From a virus, in IMG/VR virus record IMGVR_UViG_3300031608_001144, positions 1-20,446 of that record: DNA of 20,446 nt; one strand, written 5' to 3'. Below, piece by piece: positions 7,311 through 12,983 of the stretch. The notes under the pieces were generated by a model, which was not told the origin of the DNA, ran no database searches, and worked only from the letters and a program-made list of their open reading frames with translations. Within the stretch, counting starts at the first letter, position 1, and each line of letters starts with the position of its first letter. A program made the position numbers and the translations under genes.

Positions 7311-7384
7311 TGGAGCGGAGAGAAAGATTTGCACTCTCGTCTGTCTAATGGTATTAGACCGTTTTTCTAGTAAACTATCTCCGC
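7311..7384 (-). tRNA. tRNA-Gly, anticodon ACC (atypical)
   Basis: A 74-nt cloverleaf on the minus strand with encoded CCA. The acceptor arms GCGGAGA/TCTCCGC pair fully, with T at the discriminator position and CCA next. D-arm: GTTT/AAAC with a 7-nt loop. Anticodon arm: GTCTA/TAGAC with loop ATACCAT, so T33 is followed by ACC. The variable loop is 4 nt. T-arm: GAGAG/CTTTC with loop TGCAAAT. Glycine identity is supported by G1-C72, C2-G71, G3-C70, U73 and C35-C36. Odd points are A34 in a Gly anticodon, an A32-U38 pair, one G instead of GG in the D-loop, and G in place of T55. It may be functional or mildly decayed. A promoter lies directly upstream. Confidence 0.8.
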
Positions 7385-7392
7385 ACTCATTT

Positions 7393-7430
7393 ATTATACT
7401 AAATCAGTGCCCAATTTGCAAGGGGGTTTT
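7393..7430 (-). promoter_or_regulatory. Promoter for tRNA-Gly and peroxiredoxin
   Basis: Minus strand: AAAACCCCC (7422-7430) abuts TTGCAA (7416-7421, 4 of 6 matches to TTGACA), then 17 nt, then a perfect TATAAT (7393-7398) whose downstream edge is 8 nt from the mature tRNA 5' end. The architecture matches four other promoters in the window. Confidence 0.75.
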
Positions 7431-7435
7431 CGAAA

Positions 7436-7885
7436 TTATTTAATCTTAATTTCTAGAGGTTTCTCTTCTTCTGGAATCTCTCTTTGAACTGAGATTATAA
7501 GAATGCCGTTTACAACTTCTCCAGTCTTCACTTTAAAGTAGTCGCCAAGAGTCCAACTTTTCATGAAGTTTGCCTCTGAGATTCCTTTATGTGTGAATGA
7601 CGGAAAGTCATTACCTTCAACTATGTTCTTTCTCTCGTATCTGGTTTCTTTCTTCCCTTCTACTTTGAGAATGGAATCTTTAAACTCAATAGAGAGTTCA
7701 CTCTTATCGAAACCTGCAACTGCAAGTTCAATGAGAAATTCGTCTTTTGAAGACTTAATCACATTGTAAGGTGGATAGTTGGATTGTGGATTATTTGAGA
7801 TTCTCTCGATATCATCGAAGAGTCTTTCAAATCCAATTGAAAATGGTCTGAATTGACCAATATTGCTGGTGTTTATGCTTGTCAT
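7436..7885 (-). CDS. hsp20: Small heat-shock protein Hsp20 (IbpA-like)
   Basis: ATP-independent holdase chaperone of the alpha-crystallin family, cytoplasmic. The 149 residues show the IbpA-like N-terminus (FERLFDDIERI), a complete alpha-crystallin domain from about 38 to 135 (PYNVIKSSKDEFLIELAVAG, LKVEGKKE, then the GISEANFMKSWTLGDYFKVK segment), and a C-terminal I-x-I-type motif (LEIKIK) used for oligomer assembly. An AAAGGAG Shine-Dalgarno lies 6 nt before the ATG. The leader is about 110 nt long, begins at a T4-late-like box and contains a hairpin. Hsp20 genes are common in marine T4-like phages, where a role in virion assembly has been proposed. Confidence 0.96.
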   Translation of the reverse strand: MTSINTSNIGQFRPFSIGFERLFDDIERISNNPQSNYPPYNVIKSSKDEFLIELAVAGFDKSELSIEFKDSILKVEGKKETRYERKNIVEGNDFPSFTHKGISEANFMKSWTLGDYFKVKTGEVVNGILIISVQREIPEEEKPLEIKIK

Positions 7886-7943
7886 AGTTTTCTCCTTTAT
7901 TAAGCAAGTTATAGTCCTAACCCCAATTGGGCATTAGGCGTGA

Positions 7944-7986
7944 AAGTGTTTCTTATGTTGTACAATGTACAGTTAATGAAACACTT
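7944..7986 (-). promoter_or_regulatory. Hairpin in hsp20 leader
   Basis: AAGTGTTTC (7944-7952) pairs with GAAACACTT (7978-7986), 9 bp. Within the enclosed segment TGTAC and GTACA form a second short stem with a 3-nt loop. It lies in the untranslated leader, about 60 nt before the hsp20 start. It does not include the ribosome site. It could stabilise mRNA or bind a regulator. Confidence 0.5.
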
Positions 7987-7995
7987 CTACACTTT

Positions 7996-8003
7996 TATTT
8001 ATA
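7996..8003 (-). promoter_or_regulatory. T4-late-like promoter box for hsp20
   Basis: A perfect TATAAATA on the minus strand between the 36-aa gene and hsp20. T4 late promoters consist of this box alone. In AT-rich DNA a few chance copies are expected in 20 kb, so the intergenic position is the main support. Confidence 0.5.
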
Positions 8004-8021
8004 CAGATGTTACCAGTTTTA

Positions 8022-8132
8022 TTACTTATGTTCTAAAAGAATATTCAGTAATGTGCCTGACTTCATCATGCTGTCGAATTTATCTGCGAAGGTTGTTAGA
8101 TACTCGGCAGATAATGATGCGTAATATTGCAT
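8022..8132 (-). CDS. Small protein, 36 aa
   Basis: A 36-codon frame, ATG at 8132 and TAA at 8022-8024, with a textbook ribosome site (AGGAG, 6 nt spacing). The protein begins MQYYASLSAEYLTTFADKFD and continues as an amphipathic helix. It lies in a 352-nt stretch (7886-8237) otherwise without genes. A 14-codon frame with a weaker ribosome site (8145-8189) ends 12 nt before its start and could be a leader peptide. No family recognised. Confidence 0.55.
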   Translation of the reverse strand: MQYYASLSAEYLTTFADKFDSMMKSGTLLNILLEHK

Positions 8133-8208
8133 TGTTATCTCCTGTTATGTTGCGTAACTATCCGTGAACTTGGTCTTCGATGTTGCCATCTACTCACTCT
8201 TTTGTCAC

Positions 8209-8227
8209 ATAATTGTCACACAATTAT
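8209..8227. repeat. Perfect palindrome with overlapping direct repeat
   Basis: ATAATTGT (8209-8216) and ACAATTAT (8220-8227) form a perfect inverted repeat around CAC. TTGTCACA also occurs twice, at 8202-8209 and 8213-8220, with an 11-bp period. No T-run follows on either strand, so it is an operator candidate rather than a terminator. It lies between the 73-aa gene and the 36-aa gene. Confidence 0.5.
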
Positions 8228-8237
8228 TTAGTGTTTT

Positions 8238-8459
8238 TTAAACCTCTGCGGTTTTCGGTCCGAATTCAATTATCATCTTCTCTTTATTTCTTCTAACAAT
8301 TTCATTCTTAACTTTCTGACGAAGTTTAGGTATGACTGGTTTGTTATAAGCTTTGATGAGTTCATCAACTGATAAGTTTTTGATGTAATTTGTTCTTGTG
8401 GTTACCTTTCCAGTATTTCTGTCTTTAGTAACTATTGTTGGTCCGAATTTGATTGGCAT
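8238..8459 (-). CDS. Small basic conserved phage protein, 73 aa
   Basis: A 73-residue, Lys/Arg-rich protein. The pattern MPIKFGPTIVTKDR, NYIKNLSVDELIKAYN and KLRQKVKNEIVRR matches a family of small proteins I recall from T4-like marine phages, in which a K-F-x-P start is followed by a Y-I-K strand and a C-terminal K-x-x-x-x-N-E-x-V-R-R helix. Its function is unknown; the charge suggests nucleic-acid or protein binding. A CAGGAG Shine-Dalgarno lies 7 nt upstream of the ATG, and a dedicated promoter sits immediately before it. The C-terminus is longer than in the relatives I remember. Confidence 0.85.
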   Translation of the reverse strand: MPIKFGPTIVTKDRNTGKVTTRTNYIKNLSVDELIKAYNKPVIPKLRQKVKNEIVRRNKEKMIIEFGPKTAEV

Positions 8460-8479
8460 GATTTACTCCTGTTGTAACA

Positions 8480-8517
8480 ATTATACAACATCACTCATGT
8501 TATGTATAGGTGGTTTT
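8480..8517 (-). promoter_or_regulatory. Promoter for 73-aa gene
   Basis: Minus strand: AAAACCACC (8509-8517) abuts TATACA (8503-8508), followed by 17 nt and a perfect TATAAT (8480-8485). The upstream block overlaps the stop codon of the preceding gene, so the promoter separates the curli/cyclase operon from the small genes below it. Confidence 0.72.
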
Positions 8518-8857
8518 ATCTTAAAGGACAAGTTGCCTTATTAGCGAGTTGTTGATTCGTTATAACAACTGCACCAGTGAATATGGTCAATGCGTTAATC
8601 TCTTCTATTTTCCAATAGTCTTGACGGAAGATTGTAAACATTAAGAGTGCCTTATGTAATATGAGATGGTCTCTATGTGGAACAGGTGGTAAAAATGGAT
8701 TTGATTCTTGAATGCAACTGTACTTTAGACCTTCTACAGTAGAATGTATATCTAGTGCTTGAACGAAGTAAAACCAAAACCAGTCCTTTTTATCAGTATC
8801 AGATTGGAGTGTATATTGTGACGAGTTCTTCTTTTCCCTTAACTTTAATTCTATCAA
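8516..8857 (-). CDS. Small membrane-associated protein with ExNP motif; start uncertain
   Basis: The C-terminal 95 residues form a convincing gene product beyond the cyclase stop: WFWFYFVQALDIHSTVEGLK, then ESNPFLPPVPH, then a hydrophobic helix and another hydrophobic stretch (ALTIFTGAVVI). The order aromatic helix / D-x-x-x-T / E-x-N-P-x-L / x-P recalls small phage and bacterial membrane proteins of the DUF5658 kind (inference). The start is unclear. The frame has no ATG between 8921 and the conserved part; I give TTG at 8857, which limits overlap with the cyclase to 59 nt. The frame stays open up to an ATG at 9091 with AAGGAA ahead of it and a signal-peptide-like N-terminus, which would overlap the cyclase by 293 nt. 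Last gene of the curli/cyclase operon. Confidence 0.6.
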   Translation of the reverse strand: MIELKLREKKNSSQYTLQSDTDKKDWFWFYFVQALDIHSTVEGLKYSCIQESNPFLPPVPHRDHLILHKALLMFTIFRQDYWKIEEINALTIFTGAVVITNQQLANKATCPLR

Positions 8858-10640
8858 CTTTAGTGAATGCTCTGTCTGGACATTGGCTATAAGTTCTTTC
8901 TGATAACAACAAGTCCACCCCATCATAATTTCTCGTTTGGCCTTCGAGTCTAGCGCCAAGGTTGACGGCATCGCCGATGACGGAATAGTCAAATCGTAAT
9001 TCTGAGCCCATGTTTCCGACAATACATTCGCCTGTACTAATCCCGATACCGATATTAATAGGAGGCAGATTAAGTGGTTTAAGTTCTTCATTTAGTTCCT
9101 TGGTTGCATTTAATACTTCTAACGCTGATTTTACTGCCATATCGGCATGATTAGGACACTCTAACGGAGCATTCCAGAAACTCATGATGCAGTCGCCCAT
9201 ATACTTATCTATGGTACCACTATTATTTAGAATTATCTTAGTTTGCATGTCCAGAAACTTGTTGATGAGTTCGACTAGACCTTCAGGATTGTCTTGTTGC
9301 ATGTAGTGTTCGCTTATGGGAGTGAATCCGATTATGTCCATAAACATGAAGGTCATCTCTTTTCTATCTCCGCCTAATCTTAGTTTAGAGGGGTCTTTTT
9401 GTAGTTCCTCAATCATGTCAGGAGATAAATACTTTTGGAACTGCTTCTTTATTTGTTGCTTTTCTTGGAAAGTTACATAGTATTTGTTGAAGGACGCATG
9501 ACCAAAAACCACAACGGAGCTTAACGATGACCAGAAAATATCGAAAAGAACGAGATTGTAAGACCACATATAATAACTCCCACCCACCTGAAGTACTACG
9601 AAACCTACTGAAACTATCGCCGAATAGGCTGTGGGAAGTCTGTAGACCGATACCAGTATTCCTAGAAGGACTATCAGAAGAAGAACGGTTTCTACGAATT
9701 CAAGATAGTCGGATACATGTATTTGAACTCCTGACGAAACGGTTTGGATTAGGTGTGCTTGAACTTCGTGGGGATACATTACACCCATTGGGGTTGAAAC
9801 TGGAATAGATAACCCCTCAGCGGTTAATCCATAGACTAGAATCTTATTCTCTAAATTAGATTCTCTTAAGTCTGCGAATGAGATAGACTCGAATTCGTTC
9901 CAATACGATATCATCAAGTCAGCGCTTGATGTGGTCTCTATTGGTTTATCTCTGCCCATTTTAACCCACTCGATACCTGCATCAGCAGTTACCCTAGTTT
10001 GATAATTGGGTTGGTCATAGTATGCTCTGAGAACTTCGAATCCTAAACTTGGATATAATTGACCATTCGCCTGGATTATCAGCGGAACCGCTCTGTTTGT
10101 TCCGTCAAAATTAGGTGTATTCGCCACAGGTGGTGTGGCAACAGTGACCCCCATACCCCATGTACTGTTTTGTAGTTTTGGAATTGGCGATACTAAACCT
10201 GGAAAGTTCCACACATGGTCTTGTATATCACCATCACCAAATACTGAGGTGTTTACGAATGGTGCATTACCAGATTCTTTTTGTATTGTGGGTGCTGAGG
10301 ATAATATCGTTAGTCTGTTTTCTAATGCCTCTGCAAAGACATCATCTCCACCTAATCTATCTGGTTCTGCAAATAGTATATTGAATACATGAGTGTTTGA
10401 GAAATGAGTTTCCCATAATGTGTCTGCGTATATATCTCTAGGGAAAGGATACTGACCATACTTCTCTATTGCCTTCTCATCGATGTTGACCAGTAGAATG
10501 TTGTCCACTATCACTTTTTCTTTTTGTTGGTGTAGAACATCGAAGTAGGACCATCTAATATTGTCTATTAGATAAGGCGACCATATCTTTATGCCCACTA
10601 GGGCGATGATGGTTATTAAAACTGTTTTCCAATTATACAT
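8799..10640 (-). CDS. CHASE2-domain class III adenylate cyclase
   Basis: Membrane cyclase expected to make cAMP from ATP in response to an extracytoplasmic signal. Order: N-terminal TM helix (about 5-22), periplasmic CHASE2 domain (about 25-310), three TM helices (about 315-335, 338-355, 362-383), a short linker, and the catalytic domain (about 425-613). The catalytic set is complete: metal-binding D435 (FMFMDIIGFT) and D483 (KYMGDCIMSF), K479 plus S553 at the purine-selecting positions, which favour ATP over GTP, and N560/R564 (VNLGARLEG) for transition-state stabilisation. The full length matches bacterial CHASE2 cyclases, so it is not a fragment. Upstream is a FecR-domain gene, a frequent partner of CHASE2 cyclases in bacterial genomes. 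It lies in the curli operon. Such an intact sensor cyclase is remarkable in a phage. Confidence 0.95.
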   Translation of the reverse strand: MYNWKTVLITIIALVGIKIWSPYLIDNIRWSYFDVLHQQKEKVIVDNILLVNIDEKAIEKYGQYPFPRDIYADTLWETHFSNTHVFNILFAEPDRLGGDDVFAEALENRLTILSSAPTIQKESGNAPFVNTSVFGDGDIQDHVWNFPGLVSPIPKLQNSTWGMGVTVATPPVANTPNFDGTNRAVPLIIQANGQLYPSLGFEVLRAYYDQPNYQTRVTADAGIEWVKMGRDKPIETTSSADLMISYWNEFESISFADLRESNLENKILVYGLTAEGLSIPVSTPMGVMYPHEVQAHLIQTVSSGVQIHVSDYLEFVETVLLLIVLLGILVSVYRLPTAYSAIVSVGFVVLQVGGSYYMWSYNLVLFDIFWSSLSSVVVFGHASFNKYYVTFQEKQQIKKQFQKYLSPDMIEELQKDPSKLRLGGDRKEMTFMFMDIIGFTPISEHYMQQDNPEGLVELINKFLDMQTKIILNNSGTIDKYMGDCIMSFWNAPLECPNHADMAVKSALEVLNATKELNEELKPLNLPPINIGIGISTGECIVGNMGSELRFDYSVIGDAVNLGARLEGQTRNYDGVDLLLSERTYSQCPDRAFTKVDRIKVKGKEELVTIYTPI

Positions 10641-10687
10641 AGATGTCTACCAGATTACCCTTTTTCCACTCGACTAATCTGTATTTT

Positions 10688-10843
10688 CTAAACTTGTTCA
10701 ACTGTTGGCCACGCAAAGAAAAATATGTAAAGACATATTAATAGTAGAGATGTGGCGAGGATAACATTCCAGGCTTGAGACCATTGTTGTTGTTTCTTCT
10801 TTTTACGATACTCGTTGACTTCTTTTATAACTCGTTCATTCAT
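10688..10843 (-). CDS. 51-aa single-TM protein
   Basis: ATG at 10843, one base after the stop of the second curlin-like gene (TAG A ATG), and TAG at 10688-10690. The N-terminal half is strongly basic and polar (YRKKKKQQQWSQAW); a TM helix follows (about 27-44, containing ILATSLLLICLYIFFF), then a short tail. By the positive-inside rule the N-terminus stays in the cytoplasm. It sits between the curlin-like gene and the cyclase in the same operon. No family recognised. Confidence 0.7.
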   Translation of the reverse strand: MNERVIKEVNEYRKKKKQQQWSQAWNVILATSLLLICLYIFFFAWPTVEQV

Positions 10844-10844
10844 T

Positions 10845-11651
10845 CTAATTGCCTTGTGTTATGTTTACTGCACACCCACCAACTGTATAACAACTTTGAG
10901 TTAGTGTGTAGTTTTGTGTACTATTACCTGTTTGAGTTACATTTAGGTTAGTTGATTGTGTTCCTGTTAGGGTTATGTTTGCGTTATGAGCGCCTTGTCC
11001 ATCTTGTACTATAGAACCTGTATTACCATCAGTATATGATTTCAATGTGAGGTTTTTCTGTCCATCTGTTTCTTGGATTACATAAAATGAATTATTGTCT
11101 GCATACAGGTATATTGTAGCATCATGAGCTGAATATAGATTTTGACTACCATTTCGTTGATACCCTGCTAATGCATTATTATTACCGTGGATATCTAGAG
11201 TAAGTTGATAGTTACCACCTTCATCACCGTCACTTGAAAATGTAGTATCGGTTGACCCACTTAAAGTCAGACCTTGACCCCAACGGACGGAATTACTGTC
11301 ACCTTTAATATGAAAATCTATATTTGATTCTGCACATGAAGAACCCCTAGTGCAACTTTGTTCAAAGTGAATGTTATTAGAATCACCATTCAAGTCTCCG
11401 CCACCAGTTTGTTGTGAACCCCAAGTAGGTACCCAAGAAATTCTATTCTTGTTTCCCACTTGCTTGATTAGTATTGAATTTGATGCACCACCTAGTGAAA
11501 AGATAGTGTCGTTGTCGTAACCTATTTGAGTTATATTGATACCAAGATTGTCATTGGACTGACTTCCTGTTGTGTTCACATCAACCTTGTTGTCATCGTC
11601 TGCGACAACTAACAAGGGTAACATAATTAATAATGATAAAATCTTTTTCAT
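10845..11651 (-). CDS. Curlin-like secreted amyloid subunit (second)
   Basis: A 268-residue protein with a signal peptide (MKKILSLLIMLPLLVVA). The mature part is built from degenerate repeats rich in N, Q, G, S and T with alternating hydrophobic residues, such as INITQIGYDND, ILIKQVGNKN, LNVTQTGNSTQ and a terminal VNITQGN. This is the N/Q-x-Q-x-G-x-x-N rhythm of CsgA/CsgB curlin strands. All four cysteines occur as two CX5C pairs (C100/C106 and C254/C260), each followed by A-x-x-N-I or A-V-N-I, which suggests small disulfide loops. CsgG and CsgF lie upstream in the same operon, so this is a probable secreted substrate. Whether it is the major subunit or the nucleator cannot be told from the sequence. 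Confidence 0.82.
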   Translation of the reverse strand: MKKILSLLIMLPLLVVADDDNKVDVNTTGSQSNDNLGINITQIGYDNDTIFSLGGASNSILIKQVGNKNRISWVPTWGSQQTGGGDLNGDSNNIHFEQSCTRGSSCAESNIDFHIKGDSNSVRWGQGLTLSGSTDTTFSSDGDEGGNYQLTLDIHGNNNALAGYQRNGSQNLYSAHDATIYLYADNNSFYVIQETDGQKNLTLKSYTDGNTGSIVQDGQGAHNANITLTGTQSTNLNVTQTGNSTQNYTLTQSCYTVGGCAVNITQGN

Positions 11652-11652
11652 T

Positions 11653-11808
11653 CTAGATTATCCATAAGAGTAGTAAGCCCAATAATAATCCTTCAGACCA
11701 AGCAACCCACAACATTTGGTATTCGTCCCAACCAAAATAGTCTGCTACTTCCCATGTCAAATTTTCGTGCCACTGTCTCATCTTTTTAAAGTCAATATTA
11801 ATATTCAT
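11653..11808 (-). CDS. 51-aa protein with C-terminal TM helix
   Basis: ATG at 11808, TAG at 11653-11655, followed by one base and the ATG of the second curlin-like gene. An AGGA Shine-Dalgarno overlaps the FecR-gene stop. The N-terminal 40 residues are polar and unusually Trp-rich (five W); the last 12 residues are a hydrophobic run of Leu, Trp and Ile. Together with the upstream residues MLWVAWSEG it could make a tail anchor or membrane hairpin. The lack of a signal peptide suggests an inner-membrane protein. No family recognised; tight spacing on both sides supports translation. Confidence 0.7.
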   Translation of the reverse strand: MNINIDFKKMRQWHENLTWEVADYFGWDEYQMLWVAWSEGLLLGLLLLWII

Positions 11809-11816
11809 AAGTTTTC

Positions 11817-12983
11817 CTAGTTCTGCCTGATAACAATCTCAATGCCATCGCCTTCTCCGAAATTGATAATACCTGTGTATCCATCAACTACGATATCAGC
11901 GAAACCAGCACCACCGGCTGCTATCTGGATATTTATAACTCCATTAACACTTCTAAAAAGAACCAAGTCGCCGTCTTTTTCAAATACATTAAACTGCGAG
12001 TCTTTGTTAAAACCACCTGAAACACCTACAAGTCTGAAACCTGCAACTTCGTTTCCTCCGCCTTTACCCCCTTTTCGGGATAAGGACACTGTGGTCTTTT
12101 CTAGTTCTTCAATAACGTCAAGTAAGTCGGTTAAAAAATCAACATCAAGGAAATCGATGTCCAGCTCAGAGAAATCAGCCTCTGTGGTGTCTGCCAAGGC
12201 GTCAGCCTCTAGTTCGTTGAATTCTAAGAAATCAACATCTAGTAATCCTTGGTCTGAATCTAAGTCATCTTGATATGATTCTTCCATCGCCTGTCTAATC
12301 TCCGTTGGAGGATTGACAATAAACATATTGTCGATTAAGTTAGGTGTAATGCCTAAAACTGTAACCGCTGTAGTTGGTGCAGTATCAAATGATGCGACTG
12401 TCGTGGCTTGATATGCCTCTGTTAGTACAATCTCACCACCGTCATTATATACTACTATTTCACCAGATGATGCACCTGTCTCTTCATCTGGAAGTAAGAT
12501 TACCATTGTCCTTCCTAACTCATCAATGGTGGTCGTGAAATCTGTCCCTCTCATTGTTATGTTAGCTGTAGGTGTTGATACATCTATGTTTGATTTTGAA
12601 ATTCTTTTACCAGCACCGGAAGCAAAACGAGCTGTACCTCTGGCCATTCTGATAGCCATTTTTGATTTACTTGGGTCTGGGTCATAGTATGCCTCGTCTA
12701 TGTATACGAGGGAATTTTCTGTTAGACTAAGTTCTTCTTCGTCTAGAAATTTGATAAGTAAACGACCATTGGCCGTTTCTGCTTCATCATACATGTTGAT
12801 GTCTGAACCGACATCTGTTTTTAATCGTGTGTCATTTCGTGTAATCGATGTTACACCTTTCGCCTCAATCACGTCACCAATGGGCTCAGCCGCAAGACTG
12901 AACCCACAAGTGAACAGTAAAGAAAAACCGAGAACTCTACGAGTCGCCGGCTGAATCTTTCTGACTGATTTGAATAACTGCAT
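11817..12983 (-). CDS. Secreted FecR-domain protein
   Basis: A 388-residue protein. A Sec signal (n-region with RKIQPATRR, hydrophobic core about 18-31, cleavage near AA/EP) leads into a FecR domain (about 35-200), whose hallmark is VSTPTANITMRGTDF at 135-149. There is no TM helix, so it should be periplasmic or exported rather than a classical FecR membrane anti-sigma factor. An acidic linker (about 232-295) contains three LD[VI]DFL motifs. The C-terminus (about 310-388) is glycine-rich with regular beta strands. FecR-domain proteins of this kind are often encoded beside CHASE2 cyclases; here the cyclase is three genes downstream. It may be the ligand or modulator of the CHASE2 sensor (inference). 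The start overlaps the first curlin-like gene by 47 nt. Confidence 0.88.
   Translation of the reverse strand: MQLFKSVRKIQPATRRVLGFSLLFTCGFSLAAEPIGDVIEAKGVTSITRNDTRLKTDVGSDINMYDEAETANGRLLIKFLDEEELSLTENSLVYIDEAYYDPDPSKSKMAIRMARGTARFASGAGKRISKSNIDVSTPTANITMRGTDFTTTIDELGRTMVILLPDEETGASSGEIVVYNDGGEIVLTEAYQATTVASFDTAPTTAVTVLGITPNLIDNMFIVNPPTEIRQAMEESYQDDLDSDQGLLDVDFLEFNELEADALADTTEADFSELDIDFLDVDFLTDLLDVIEELEKTTVSLSRKGGKGGGNEVAGFRLVGVSGGFNKDSQFNVFEKDGDLVLFRSVNGVINIQIAAGGAGFADIVVDGYTGIINFGEGDGIEIVIRQN

Noticed and set aside
7315-7384. tRNA read on the plus strand (anticodon GGT)
   Set aside because: The arms pair on both strands, but plus-strand arm spacing is wrong, the 4-bp arm falls where a T-arm should be and no CCA follows. 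The minus strand gives correct spacing and CCA.
7886-7996. RNA thermometer in the hsp20 leader
   Set aside because: The AAAGGAG ribosome site has no complementary stretch in the leader, so the visible hairpin does not cover it.
10641-10715. TTG-initiated short frame of about 24 codons just before the cyclase
   Set aside because: Its residues look plausible, but it has no ribosome site and overlaps the end of the 51-aa gene; kept out for lack of support.
11930-11937. TATAAATA inside the FecR gene
   Set aside because: It encodes a regular V-I-N-I strand and lies about 120 nt before the next start. It could be an internal late promoter for the second curlin-like gene, but there is no independent support.
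11842-12273. 143-codon plus-strand open frame opposite the FecR gene
   Set aside because: It is antisense to the acidic linker and C-terminal domain. Its Ser/Pro/Lys-rich translation is a mirror of Asp/Glu/Gly codons, and it has no ribosome site.
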